64,000 nt of DNA from Burkholderiales bacterium (GCA_026400275.1 JAPLPK010000067.1:1-64000), one strand, 5' to 3'. Positions 28,626 to 38,199 are shown, numbered from the stretch's first letter. Made by a program: numbers and translations. The notes: generated by a model from the letters alone, not told the origin.

Positions 28626-29681
28626 TCACACGCTTTCGGGCAGGTGGATGTCCATCGGCACCAGCACCTGCCGTATGCCTGCTGTCGGTTGCACCACCGC
28701 CTCGGCCATCTGGGCCACCAGTTCGCGGCAGAGCTGGGGCAGGGGGTGCGACAGCACGGCGGCGAAGTGCCGGTGGATCAGCCCGGCGCGTGTCACGGGC
28801 GTGAGCTCGGTGCCTATGCCCACCAGCCGCTGGCCAGCTCGGTTGCGCTGGCGGCGCTGTTCCAGCGCTTTGAGCACGCCTTCAATGCCGCTGCCGCCCA
28901 TGTAGAAACCCACCAGGTCGGGGTGGCTGTCCAGCAGCTCGTGGGTGCGTTCCTCGCCATAGGCATCGCTTTCCAGCGTGGAAATGGTCTCCAGCAGGTC
29001 AAAGTCGGGCGCGTGCTCGCGCATGTACGAGCGCAGGCTGATCTCGCTCAGCTCCTGGCACTGGAAGCGGTGGCTGCCCACAAAAATCGCCACCGGGCCG
29101 GGTGCGTGCGCCAGCTCCGAAATCAGCCAGGCCGCCGTGCGCCCCACCCGGCGGTTGTCCAGCCCGGCGTAGCCTGCGCGCAAGGGCGAGCTCAAATCAG
29201 AAATCAGCCCGAACACCGGCACCTGGCGCTGGTGCAAGGCCTCGATGGCGTTGTTGACCAGCGCGTGGTCGGCTGTGACCACCGCGATGGCATCCACCCG
29301 CTGGCCCAGGTCGGCCAGGTGCTCGGCCACACATTCGGGGGTTTGGTCCTTCAGGTACTCCACCACCGCGCGGCCGCGCAGCGTGGGGCAGTCTTGCGTG
29401 GCCTGGGTGAGCGCGGCGGCCAGGCCCCGGTAAAACACCGCGTTGGGCAGCTGCAGCAAAAACCCCAGCGTGAGGCGCGGGCGCACATCGCGCAGGCGCT
29501 CGGTGATGACACCCGCCGCGTAAAAGCCCAGGGCTTCGGCGGAGGCGCGGATGCGCTGGGCCGTGTCTTCGCGCACATTGCTGCGGCCATTCAGCACCCG
29601 GTCCACGGTGGAACGGCTGTGCCCGCAGTGGCGGGCCACGTCGTCCATGGTGGGGCGGCGGGAAGGATTTTTGCTTGACAT
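28626..29681 (-). CDS. LacI family transcriptional regulator
   Basis: RRPTMDDVARHCGHSRSTVDRVLNGRSNVREDTAQRIRASAEALGF. Confidence 0.93.
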   Translation of the reverse strand: MSSKNPSRRPTMDDVARHCGHSRSTVDRVLNGRSNVREDTAQRIRASAEALGFYAAGVITERLRDVRPRLTLGFLLQLPNAVFYRGLAAALTQATQDCPTLRGRAVVEYLKDQTPECVAEHLADLGQRVDAIAVVTADHALVNNAIEALHQRQVPVFGLISDLSSPLRAGYAGLDNRRVGRTAAWLISELAHAPGPVAIFVGSHRFQCQELSEISLRSYMREHAPDFDLLETISTLESDAYGEERTHELLDSHPDLVGFYMGGSGIEGVLKALEQRRQRNRAGQRLVGIGTELTPVTRAGLIHRHFAAVLSHPLPQLCRELVAQMAEAVVQPTAGIRQVLVPMDIHLPESV

Positions 29682-29692
29682 GTTTGTGTCAA
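29675..29692. promoter_or_regulatory. Candidate operator palindrome TTGACA-TGTTTG-TGTCAA overlapping the lacI-type start codon
   Basis: Perfect inverted hexamers with a 6-bp spacer; related half-site TTTGACACA just to the right (about 29713-29721). Confidence 0.45.
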
Positions 29693-29799
29693 AAATGGGT
29701 GTTGGTTTGACACATTATGGGGCAGAAACGGCGCCAGTAGTACCCAAAAAGAGTGTGGCCTCGTAGCATCCAGTCACGCCAAAACGGAGACAAAAAACC

Positions 29800-30849
29800 A
29801 TGCCAAAACCCACTTATTCCCGCTACGCCCTGCGGGACGACCAGGCCCCCACCGGCGACTTGCGCCGGGAGGAATTCGAGTCCGAAGTCAGCGCCCGCTG
29901 GTTTACGCCGCAAATCGACCGCAAGCTTTTGAAACAGCTCATGAAACGCTCTGACACAGAGTCGCTGTGGAACTACGGCCTGTGGATCGCACTGCTGGTG
30001 GCCAGCGGCGTGGCGGGCTTCTTTACCTGGGGCACCTGGTGGGCCGTGCCCTGCTTCCTGGTCTACGGCGTGCTGTATTCCACCAGCGACCACCGGGCGC
30101 ATGAGTTGTCGCACGGCACGCCCTTCAAAACCCGCTGGCTGAACGAGGCGCTCTACCACCTCAACGCCTTCATGACCCTGCACGAGGGCCACTACTGGCG
30201 CTGGAGCCACACGCGCCACCACACGCACACCATCATCGTGGGCAAGGACCCGGAAATCGCTTTTCCGCGCCCGGCCAACCGGCTGTATGCGCTGCTGGAT
30301 TTCTTCTTCTTGAAGTCCGGCGTGCTGCTGCTGCGCGACATTGCCTTGCAGTCGGTAGGCCGCATCAGCCCGGACGGCGAGCATTTCATCCCGAGCAGTG
30401 AGCGCAGCAAGGTCATCCGCTCGGCGCGCATCTTCATGCTGGTGTTTGCCGCCGTGATCGCCGCCTGCATTTACAGCCAGAGCATCCTGCCGGCGATGTA
30501 TGTCGTGTTGCCGCGCTTTTACGGCGGCTTCTTTGCCCAGTTTTTCAACGCCACCCAGCACACCGGCCTGGCCGAAGACGTGTACGACCACCGGCTGAAC
30601 ACCCGCACCTTTGTGACGAACCCGGTGTTCCAGTGGCTGTACTGCAATATGAACTTCCACATCGAGCACCACAGCCTGCCCATGGTGCCCTGGCACCAGC
30701 TGCCCAAGCTGCACGCGGCCATCAAGACCCAGTGCCCGCCGGTCTACCCCAGCGTGTGGGCCGCCTGGGCCGAGATCCTGCCCGCCTTGCAGCGCCAGGC
30801 CCATGACGCCAGCTTCCAGGTCACCCGGCCTGTACCCGGAGCCGTGTAA
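29800..30849 (+). CDS. Fatty acid desaturase family protein
   Basis: Histidine boxes HRAHELSH, HEGHYWRWSHTRHHTHT, FHIEHHSLP. Confidence 0.92.
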   Translation: MPKPTYSRYALRDDQAPTGDLRREEFESEVSARWFTPQIDRKLLKQLMKRSDTESLWNYGLWIALLVASGVAGFFTWGTWWAVPCFLVYGVLYSTSDHRAHELSHGTPFKTRWLNEALYHLNAFMTLHEGHYWRWSHTRHHTHTIIVGKDPEIAFPRPANRLYALLDFFFLKSGVLLLRDIALQSVGRISPDGEHFIPSSERSKVIRSARIFMLVFAAVIAACIYSQSILPAMYVVLPRFYGGFFAQFFNATQHTGLAEDVYDHRLNTRTFVTNPVFQWLYCNMNFHIEHHSLPMVPWHQLPKLHAAIKTQCPPVYPSVWAAWAEILPALQRQAHDASFQVTRPVPGAV

Positions 30850-31282
30850 TGGCCACGCCCGGGCCCCAGAAAGTGCACCGCTACGGCGCTGAATTTAAGC
30901 TGCAGGCGGTGCAGATGAGCCAGCAAAGCGGTGTGCGCATCAAGGACGTGGCGGCCACGTTAGGTATTCACCCGTTTATGCTGTCCAAATGGCGCAAGCA
31001 GGTGCGCGACGGCGAGCTGGTCGGCCCGCCTGCTGCCGTGGATGCGAATACGGTGGTGGAGCTGCAGCGCCTGTGCGCCGTGGAGCAGCAGTTCAAACGC
31101 CTGCAACAGGAGCATGAACTGCTAAAAAAAGCCATCCGGTTTGCTTTCGATCCAAAGCCGAAGTTTTCCGTTTTATCGGGGCAAACCGGGACACCTATTC
31201 CGTGCAACTGATGTGCCAGTACTACCAGGTGACACGGGCAGGCTATTACGCCTGGTGTAAGCGGGGGGCTGCGGAAGCCTAG
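30849..31282 (+). mobile_element. 3'-truncated IS3-family element: orfA plus the first codons of orfB
   Basis: OrfA HTH (YGAEFKLQAVQMSQQSGVRIKDVAATLGIHPFMLSKWRKQVRDGEL) and leucine-zipper-like tail with CTAAAAAAAG frameshift site. OrfB start FIGANRDTYSVQLMCQYYQVTRAGYYAWCKRGAAEA then TAG. Confidence 0.8.
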
Positions 31283-32238
31283 TTCAGCATCATGCTGAGG
31301 CGACGACGGTAGGTGGATACCAGTTGGGCCTGGGGGTCTTGCTCGGTGACGGACTTGCCCGAGATCTCGATGCCACCGGCGCTCTTGGTGCCCGCATCGG
31401 CGCTGGCCTTGGGCTTGGGCGGGGTCAGCAGCTCCAGGATGGCGACGAAGAGCTTGCGGGGGGCTTCGTCGTTCCATTTCTTGTCGCGCATGATGATCTC
31501 CAGCAGCTCGTCCATGGCAGCGGTCCAGTCGCCCAGGGCCATCAGGACCTGGGACTTGGCGAAGCGGGCATCAAAGTCGCGTTTGTTGGCGGTGATTTGG
31601 GCGTCAAAACCGGCTATGCCGCTTGCCTGTGCTGCGTCACTAGCTGCGAAATTGAGAGCGGCTATCCATTGCGCCAAGGCTTCAAAGCGCAGCTGCAGCG
31701 GTATGTATTTCAGCGTGGGCTGCAGTGCGGCCTCGGCTTCTTCCAGGTTGCCGGTTTCAACCAGCAGGCGCACGTAGTCATAGCGGGCGTCGTCGTTGGC
31801 CGGGTCAAGGGCCAGGGCTTCATGTAACTTGTGCAGGGCGGCGTCGGTGTCGCCGGATTCGAGCAGGGCCTGGGCTTGCTCCGCTTCCGTGGGTTCGGCG
31901 TCCAGCGGCTCGCCTTCGGGCACGTGTTTGTCCAGGAATTCCTTGAGCTGGCCTTCGGGAATTGCGCCCTGGAAGCCGTCCACCGGCTGGCCGTTGATCA
32001 CCAGGATGCAGGTTGGGATGCTGCGGATGCCAAAGGCGGCGGCCAGTTGTTGCTCTTGGTCGGAGTCGATCTTGGCCAGCTTGAAGCGACCGCCGTATTC
32101 AGCTTCGACCTTTTCCAGTAGCGGGCCGATGACCTTGCAGGGGCCGCACCAGGGCGCCCAAAAGTCCACCAGTACCGGCGTGGTCATGGAGGCGGCAATG
32201 ACCTCGGTTTCAAAGTTTTCGACGGTAACGTTGATCAT
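31279..32238 (-). CDS. cnoX: Thioredoxin with TPR domain (CnoX/YbbN-like co-chaperone)
   Basis: VLVDFWAPWCGPCKVIGPLLEKV...FGIRSIPTCILVINGQPVDGFQGAIPEGQLKEFLD plus C-terminal TPR region. Confidence 0.9.
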   Translation of the reverse strand: MINVTVENFETEVIAASMTTPVLVDFWAPWCGPCKVIGPLLEKVEAEYGGRFKLAKIDSDQEQQLAAAFGIRSIPTCILVINGQPVDGFQGAIPEGQLKEFLDKHVPEGEPLDAEPTEAEQAQALLESGDTDAALHKLHEALALDPANDDARYDYVRLLVETGNLEEAEAALQPTLKYIPLQLRFEALAQWIAALNFAASDAAQASGIAGFDAQITANKRDFDARFAKSQVLMALGDWTAAMDELLEIIMRDKKWNDEAPRKLFVAILELLTPPKPKASADAGTKSAGGIEISGKSVTEQDPQAQLVSTYRRRLSMMLN

Positions 32239-32435
32239 TTGTGGGGGTGCTCGAAGGCAAAAAGTAAAATTAAGGGCTAATCAACACGGCAACAACCCAC
32301 CACCCAACATCCAGTCAGAACGCATCCCGTCCAGAAACACCGCAGAACTGGCTCAGCCAGGCTGCAGGTGTTGCCCCCTGCAAGGGGGGTGGCGGAAAGT
32401 GCAAAGCACTGGAGCCTGGGGGTGTGTAACAACTT

Positions 32436-32939
32436 ATGAACTCTATTCAAATTGGTGTGGTGATGGGGTCCAGCTCCGACTGGGACACCATGCAGCACGC
32501 GGTGCAGATTCTCCAACAGTTTGGTATCACCTTCGAGGCGAAAGTGGTTTCCGCCCACCGCATGCCCGATGATATGTTTGCTTACGCCGAGGCCGCCGCT
32601 GGCCGGGGCATGAAAGCCATCATCGCAGGCGCCGGCGGCGCCGCCCACTTGCCCGGCATGCTGGCCGCCAAGACCACGGTGCCGGTGCTGGGTGTGCCGG
32701 TGGCCAGCCGCCATCTGCAGGGCGTGGATTCGCTGCACAGCATCGTGCAGATGCCCAAGGGCATCCCCGTGGCTACGTTCGCTATTGGCACGGCCGGTGC
32801 AGCCAACGCGGCGCTGTTCGCCGTAGCCCTGTTGGCTAACGAGAACCCCGCGCTGCGCACCCAGCTGGAGGCCTTCCGTGCCGCCCAGACCGAAGTGGCG
32901 CGCAATATGACCCTGCCACCCGCGCCCCACGCCCTATGA
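32436..32939 (+). CDS. purE: N5-carboxyaminoimidazole ribonucleotide mutase
   Basis: [70 protein letters not shown]. Confidence 0.97.
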   Translation: MNSIQIGVVMGSSSDWDTMQHAVQILQQFGITFEAKVVSAHRMPDDMFAYAEAAAGRGMKAIIAGAGGAAHLPGMLAAKTTVPVLGVPVASRHLQGVDSLHSIVQMPKGIPVATFAIGTAGAANAALFAVALLANENPALRTQLEAFRAAQTEVARNMTLPPAPHAL

Positions 32940-34096
32940 GCCAGGTCTTACTACCCGGTGCCACGCTGGGCGTGATGGGCGGCGGCCAGCTGGGCCGCAT
33001 GTTCATCCACGCGGCCCAACGCATGGGTTATTTCACCGCCGTGCTGGACCCCGATGCCAACAGCCCCGCTGGCCGCGTGAGCCACCACCACATCGCCACC
33101 GACTACATGGACGCCCCCGGCCTGGGCCAGTTGGCCGAGACCTGCGACGCCATCACCACCGAGTTCGAGAACGTGCCGGCGCCGGCCCTGGCCCGCCTGG
33201 CGGTGTACACCACCGTGTCGCCCGCAGCCGCGTCCGTCGCCATTGCCCAGGACCGTGCGCAGGAGAAAGCCCACTTTGTGGCCTGCGGCGTGCCCTGCGC
33301 ACCCTATGCGGTGATTGAAACTGCGGCGCAACTGGCCGCCGTGACAGACGACCTGCTGCCCGGCATATTGAAGACCGCCCGCATGGGCTACGACGGCAAA
33401 GGCCAGGTCCGCGTGGCGACCTATGCCGAGTTGGCCCAGGCCTGGCTGGACCTGAAGGGCGTGCCCTGCGTGCTGGAGAAGATGCTGCCGCTGGCCGCCG
33501 AGTGCTCGGTCATCGTCGCGCGTGGTGCCGACGGCCAGATGGTCCACCTGCCGGTGCAGCGCAATCTGCACCGTGACGGCATTCTGGCCGTCACCGAGGT
33601 TTATGAGGGAAATATGCCTGCAGCGCAGGAAGAACATGCGCTGGCAGCTGCGAAATCAATAGCAAACGAGCTGAATTACGTGGGCGTGCTGTGCGTGGAG
33701 TTCTTCGTGCTGGACGACGGCAGCCTGGTGGTCAACGAGATCGCGCCGCGCCCGCACAACAGCGGCCACGCCAGCATGGACTGCTGCGATGTGTCGCAGT
33801 TCGAGCTCCAAGTGCGCACGCTTGCCGGCCTGCCCCTGGTGCAGCCGCGCCAGCACAGCCCGGCGCTGATGCTGAACCTGCTGGGCGACCTGTGGTTTGT
33901 GCGCTCTGAAAGAGCTGCCACGCCGCCTTGGGCCGACGTGCTGGCCCTGCCCGGTGCACATCTGCACCTGTACGGCAAGTCTGGCGCCAAGCCCGGCCGC
34001 AAGATGGGCCACCTGACGATTACCGGCGCTTCGGTGGAGGCTGTGCGCGCCACCGCCTTGCAGGCAGCGGCGCTGCTGGGCATAGAGGCATTTTGA
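32936..34096 (+). CDS. purK: N5-carboxyaminoimidazole ribonucleotide synthase
   Basis: [23 protein letters not shown]...[10 protein letters not shown]...[31 protein letters not shown]. Confidence 0.97.
   Translation: MSQVLLPGATLGVMGGGQLGRMFIHAAQRMGYFTAVLDPDANSPAGRVSHHHIATDYMDAPGLGQLAETCDAITTEFENVPAPALARLAVYTTVSPAAASVAIAQDRAQEKAHFVACGVPCAPYAVIETAAQLAAVTDDLLPGILKTARMGYDGKGQVRVATYAELAQAWLDLKGVPCVLEKMLPLAAECSVIVARGADGQMVHLPVQRNLHRDGILAVTEVYEGNMPAAQEEHALAAAKSIANELNYVGVLCVEFFVLDDGSLVVNEIAPRPHNSGHASMDCCDVSQFELQVRTLAGLPLVQPRQHSPALMLNLLGDLWFVRSERAATPPWADVLALPGAHLHLYGKSGAKPGRKMGHLTITGASVEAVRATALQAAALLGIEAF
33609..33667. repeat. Dispersed palindromic element, copy H, inside purK
   Basis: GAAATATGCCTGCAGCGCAGGAAGAACATGCGCTGGCAGCTGCGAAATCAATAGCAAA resembles the reverse-oriented intergenic copies. 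Confidence 0.65.
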
Positions 34097-34098
34097 GC

Positions 34099-35103
34099 AT
34101 GCTGTTGGACGGTCGTGACCCGGCAGCGGTCCAGCAAGCCGCGCAGGCGCTGGCTGGAGGCGAGCTACTGGGCCTGCCCACTGAAACGGTGTACGGGCTG
34201 GCTGCGGACGCATCCAATGACGCTGCGGTAGCCAAGATATTCGCTGCCAAGGGCCGGCCCAGCGACCACCCGCTGATCGTGCACATAGCGCCCGACGGCC
34301 CTGGCGTGGCGCATTTCGCCAGCCAGGTGCCAGCATTCGCCCAGCAGTTGATGGAGGCGTTCTGGCCTGGCCCGCTGACGCTGATCCTGCCGCGCCGGGA
34401 TGGCGTGGGTGCGGCAGCGGCGGGCGGGCAGGATTCGATCGGCCTGCGTTGCCCTTCGCACCCGGTGGCGCAAGCAGTGTTGCGCGCCGCTGCGGCCCTG
34501 GGTGTGGCCGGTGTGGCGGCACCTAGCGCCAACAAGTTTGGCCGCGTGAGCCCGACCACGGCAGCCCATGTGCAGTCCGAGTTTGATGATGGCCTGCTGG
34601 TGCTGGACGGCGGGCCCTGCACCATGGGGATCGAGTCCACCATCGTGGACTGCACCCGTGGCGTGCCGGTACTGCTGCGCCCCGGCAGCATCAGCCGCGA
34701 CCAGATCGAGCAGGCTTGCGGCCAGCCGCTGCGTTCCAAGGAAGACCTGGCCGCGCCCGATCCGCGCGCGTCGGGCACGCTGGAGGCCCATTACGCGCCC
34801 AGCGCCAAGGTGCGGCTGATGGACACCAAGGTGCTGCAAACCGCGCTGGACCTGCTGGGCCAGGTGCAGGACGGCGTGCCCGGCTCAATTGGCGTGTATG
34901 CACGCAGCGCACTGCACAACCATTCGCGCCAGGCCCTGCTGCGCGCCATGCCGGACGACGCGGCTGCGGCAGCCCAGGAGCTGTTCGCAGCGCTGCGCAA
35001 TTTCGATGGCCAAGGCGTGCGGCTGATCTGGATAGAAACCCCGCCGGACACCCCGGAATGGGAAGGTGTACGCGATCGTTTGCAGCGCGCATCTGCGGCT
35101 TGA
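34099..35103 (+). CDS. L-threonylcarbamoyladenylate synthase (Sua5/YwlC)
   Basis: LLGLPTETVYGLAADASNDAAVAKIFAAKGRPSDHPLIVHI...APSANKFGRVSPTTAAHV plus Sua5 C-terminal domain. Confidence 0.95.
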   Translation: MLLDGRDPAAVQQAAQALAGGELLGLPTETVYGLAADASNDAAVAKIFAAKGRPSDHPLIVHIAPDGPGVAHFASQVPAFAQQLMEAFWPGPLTLILPRRDGVGAAAAGGQDSIGLRCPSHPVAQAVLRAAAALGVAGVAAPSANKFGRVSPTTAAHVQSEFDDGLLVLDGGPCTMGIESTIVDCTRGVPVLLRPGSISRDQIEQACGQPLRSKEDLAAPDPRASGTLEAHYAPSAKVRLMDTKVLQTALDLLGQVQDGVPGSIGVYARSALHNHSRQALLRAMPDDAAAAAQELFAALRNFDGQGVRLIWIETPPDTPEWEGVRDRLQRASAA

Positions 35104-35165
35104 CATGTCTTTACGCTCCGTTACCCGTGCCTCGTTAAACTACCTGATTGATTTTTGGAGTCCTC

Positions 35166-36122
35166 ATGGCTATTTCTAGTTTGCGCCGGGCCTTTGTGTG
35201 GCTGGCATGTGCCTCAGCAACCCTGCTGACCGCCTGCGGTTCCAGCACGGTGGAGTCGCAACTCACGCCGTCGCGCATCATTGGCTTTGGTGACGCGTTC
35301 AGCGTGGTCAAGTCGGGTGCCAGCTATACGGTGAACGACTCGGCCATCAATACCTGGTTGGCGCAATTCGCCTCCAGCTATGGCCAGACTTTGAATACAT
35401 CGTTGGTATATGCACAGGGCAATGCCCGCATCAGCGCTACGACGGACGCAGCGGGCAGCACCAGCACTTTGACGGTGACGCAGCAGATCGACAGCTTTCT
35501 GGCCAGCAACACCCTCAGCGCTAACGATGTGGTGGTAGTCAATGGAGGCATCAGCGACCTGGTGGTGGAGATGGCGGCTGTGACAGCCAATACCGAAACC
35601 TCCGACACGATGCTGGCCAATGCCAAACAGTACGGCAAAGACCTGGGCGCGCAAGTGCGGCGATTGGTGAACGCTGGCGGCAAGCACGTGGTGGTGGTCG
35701 GCCCTTACAACCTGGGCGTCAGCCCCTGGGCCACGGCGATTGGTCAGAACAGCTTGTTGAAGAGCGCCAGCAGTGCCTTCAACGAGGCCATGCTGGTGTC
35801 CATCGTGGACCTGGGTGACACCGTGTTGTACGTGGATGCTGCCTATTACTTCAACCTGGTGCAGGCTACCCCTTCCTCGTATGGTCTGACCAATAGCACC
35901 GATCTGGCGTGTACTTCGACAGATTCGGGTGCGGGCATCGGCACCGGCACGGGCCAGGTTAATTCGTCTTTGTGCACAACCTCCACGATTGCAGCTATCA
36001 CGGCCAATTCGTCTGGCACGACCTACGATTTGTACATGTTCGCCGACCGCCTTTACGTGACCCCTGCGGTGCAGCGCCTGTTCGGCGTGTACGCGTACGG
36101 CAAGGTACACGCGCGCTGGTAA
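35166..36122 (+). CDS. SGNH/GDSL-like lipoprotein, catalytic motifs degenerate
   Basis: Lipobox LLTAC; IIGFGDAFSVV where the active paralog has LVSFGDSLSDV; VVVNGGISDL versus VLAGANDAF; FADRLYVTP versus FADDVHPT. Confidence 0.7.
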   Translation: MAISSLRRAFVWLACASATLLTACGSSTVESQLTPSRIIGFGDAFSVVKSGASYTVNDSAINTWLAQFASSYGQTLNTSLVYAQGNARISATTDAAGSTSTLTVTQQIDSFLASNTLSANDVVVVNGGISDLVVEMAAVTANTETSDTMLANAKQYGKDLGAQVRRLVNAGGKHVVVVGPYNLGVSPWATAIGQNSLLKSASSAFNEAMLVSIVDLGDTVLYVDAAYYFNLVQATPSSYGLTNSTDLACTSTDSGAGIGTGTGQVNSSLCTTSTIAAITANSSGTTYDLYMFADRLYVTPAVQRLFGVYAYGKVHARW

Positions 36123-36144
36123 GGCTGCAGCAATATCCAGACGT

Positions 36145-36173
36145 AAAAAAGCCGACCCTTGGGTCGGCTTTTT
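36145..36173. terminator. Bidirectional rho-independent terminator
   Basis: AAAAAGCCGACCC-TT-GGGTCGGCTTTTT, perfect 13-bp arms between convergent genes. Confidence 0.88.
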
Positions 36174-36189
36174 GTTGGGCCGAAGCTAT

Positions 36190-36858
36190 TTAGAACTTGT
36201 AGCCGACGGCGACTGCAACGGTCACCGGGTTCAGCGTAACGTCGATGGTCTGGCCGGTAGACAGCGTGCCACGGGTCTTCACGAAGGTCTTGGCAATCAT
36301 TCCGTCGATGAACCAGCGTTCATTCAACGTTACCGTGCCGCCCACCTGTACGGTCAGTCCCAGCCTGGACTCCAGCGACAAGGTCGTGGGGGTGCTGGAT
36401 GAGCCACCGGTGATGGCGGTCAGCACGGCCGTACCCTTTTCCTTGTAGAACTTGGCATAGGTGGGGCCGGCGCCCACATAGGGACGGAACTGTGCGTTGG
36501 CTTCGCCAAAGTGGTACTGGCCAAACAAAGATATGGGCAGAGCCTTGGTTTCAGCGATCTTGCCGGCGCCGGAAATGGCGCCAGCGCCATACAGGTTGTG
36601 TGTGAACGGTGTCGCCAGAGGCAGATCCACGGCCCAGTGGTCGTCCACCATGTAGGTAATGCCGCCACCCAGCTGGGTATTGCCATTCGAATCGATCTTG
36701 GTATGGGGCAGGCTAGAAGCCGACAGATCACCGCTGTCCACGGCCGGCGTGATGTTGGTAATGCCGCCGCGCACCATCCAGGTACCTGCGGTTTGGGCTT
36801 GGGCTGCGCCGGCCATCAGCAACAGGGTCGCAGCCAGGCAGGTGGTTTGGAATTTCAT
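36190..36858 (-). CDS. ompW: OmpW family outer membrane protein
   Basis: Signal peptide; GTWMVRGGITNITPAVDSG...GGITYMVDDHWAVDLPLATPFTHNLYG...PTYAKFYKEKGTA...C-terminal VGYKF. Confidence 0.88.
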   Translation of the reverse strand: MKFQTTCLAATLLLMAGAAQAQTAGTWMVRGGITNITPAVDSGDLSASSLPHTKIDSNGNTQLGGGITYMVDDHWAVDLPLATPFTHNLYGAGAISGAGKIAETKALPISLFGQYHFGEANAQFRPYVGAGPTYAKFYKEKGTAVLTAITGGSSSTPTTLSLESRLGLTVQVGGTVTLNERWFIDGMIAKTFVKTRGTLSTGQTIDVTLNPVTVAVAVGYKF

Positions 36859-36883
36859 GGGGGTGTCCTTGTGTCTAGACGGA

Positions 36884-38086
36884 TTACAGCCAGCCAGCGG
36901 CGGCCAATTTCAGGGCGACGAAACGGTTCAACAGCCTGTAGCCAGCGACCGTGGGGTGCACGTCGTCGGCAAACTGGTAGGTGTTGAAATCTGTACCCGA
37001 AACCAGGTTGCTGGAGTTGCAGACCAGGGACAAACCAGCCAGGATGTTGCCCGTTGCGGAGCAGACCGAGGTGGTCACATTGGTCAAGCCGTATTGCGCA
37101 GGGTTGGCGTACTGGTCCATACCTTGTGCATAGGCGTCCGCCTGCACCACGCTGGTGGGCAAAGCGGCTGTGAGCGTGCTGTTATAGGTCGTGACCATGG
37201 TGCCCAACAGGGTTTGGGCCGAGGCGCTCAGGCTTTGGCCTCTGGGGGTTTGCACGATGTTGGGCACAGTGACGACGACGACGTACTTGGCACCCTTGCC
37301 GACTATCGAGTTCTTGACATAACCCGCCAGCTCCGTTGCCGCAGTGGCCATGCCGGTGACAGCGGCTGCAGGGGCTGCTGCTGCCAGGGTCGCGGCGGGC
37401 GTGCCACCGATGATCTGGCCTTGGAGGGTGGGAGACCAGCCCGCAGCGACAGCTGCTCCATAGGCGGCGGTGCGGGTGGTCGTGGTGTCGGTGGTCAGCA
37501 AGGTGGTGACGGCCGAGACCGCATTCAGGTGCATGAAGGCATCATTGGCGCCGGCCAGCACGGTGACAAGCTCAGTGCCAGAGAACTGTGTGACGCGCGA
37601 CAAATGGTTGGCGATCTGGGTCTTGACCGGTACTGCCATCAGGCCCAGATTTTCCGCAGTGCTCAGGCTTTGCAATGCCACGCTGCCGGGGGCAAACGTC
37701 GATGTCACGCGGGCGCTGCCCTGGGCGTAGTTGGTGCAGCTGGTGTGTTCGGTAACGGCGACCGAGACAATGCCTGCGGACACCATGGCTGCGTTGGGCA
37801 ATATGCCGGTTTCTGCTGCGCACGGCGCGCTCAGGTTCAGTTGGCCAGCCAGGAATTCGGTCCAGTTCTGGGGCGAGGTGGAGGTACTGTTGTTGACCGT
37901 GAACTTGCCGCCGCCTACGGCTGCAATCGTGCCCACCTTGTAGGTGCCCACATCGCTCAGACTGTCGCCAAATGACACCAAAGATGTGAACGTGACTTTG
38001 GTGCTGGTTTCACTGCCGCCGCCGCCGCAAGCGGACAAGAGCAAGGCCGCGGTCAGGGCGGCGAGTTTTGTGGAATTCCAATGCAT
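36884..38086 (-). CDS. SGNH/GDSL hydrolase lipoprotein
   Basis: Lipobox LLSACGGGG; FGDSLSDVGTY, GANDAF, DDVHPT. Confidence 0.85.
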   Translation of the reverse strand: MHWNSTKLAALTAALLLSACGGGGSETSTKVTFTSLVSFGDSLSDVGTYKVGTIAAVGGGKFTVNNSTSTSPQNWTEFLAGQLNLSAPCAAETGILPNAAMVSAGIVSVAVTEHTSCTNYAQGSARVTSTFAPGSVALQSLSTAENLGLMAVPVKTQIANHLSRVTQFSGTELVTVLAGANDAFMHLNAVSAVTTLLTTDTTTTRTAAYGAAVAAGWSPTLQGQIIGGTPAATLAAAAPAAAVTGMATAATELAGYVKNSIVGKGAKYVVVVTVPNIVQTPRGQSLSASAQTLLGTMVTTYNSTLTAALPTSVVQADAYAQGMDQYANPAQYGLTNVTTSVCSATGNILAGLSLVCNSSNLVSGTDFNTYQFADDVHPTVAGYRLLNRFVALKLAAAGWL

Positions 38087-38199
38087 TGGGGGGCTCCTGT
38101 AGTAAAAAAGAACGGTCGTTCGTTTGTGCTGAATGTTACGCGGGTCGCTTCAAACATCGCAAAGGGTTAGTACGGATAAGTCGGGTGCCCATGTGTGAT

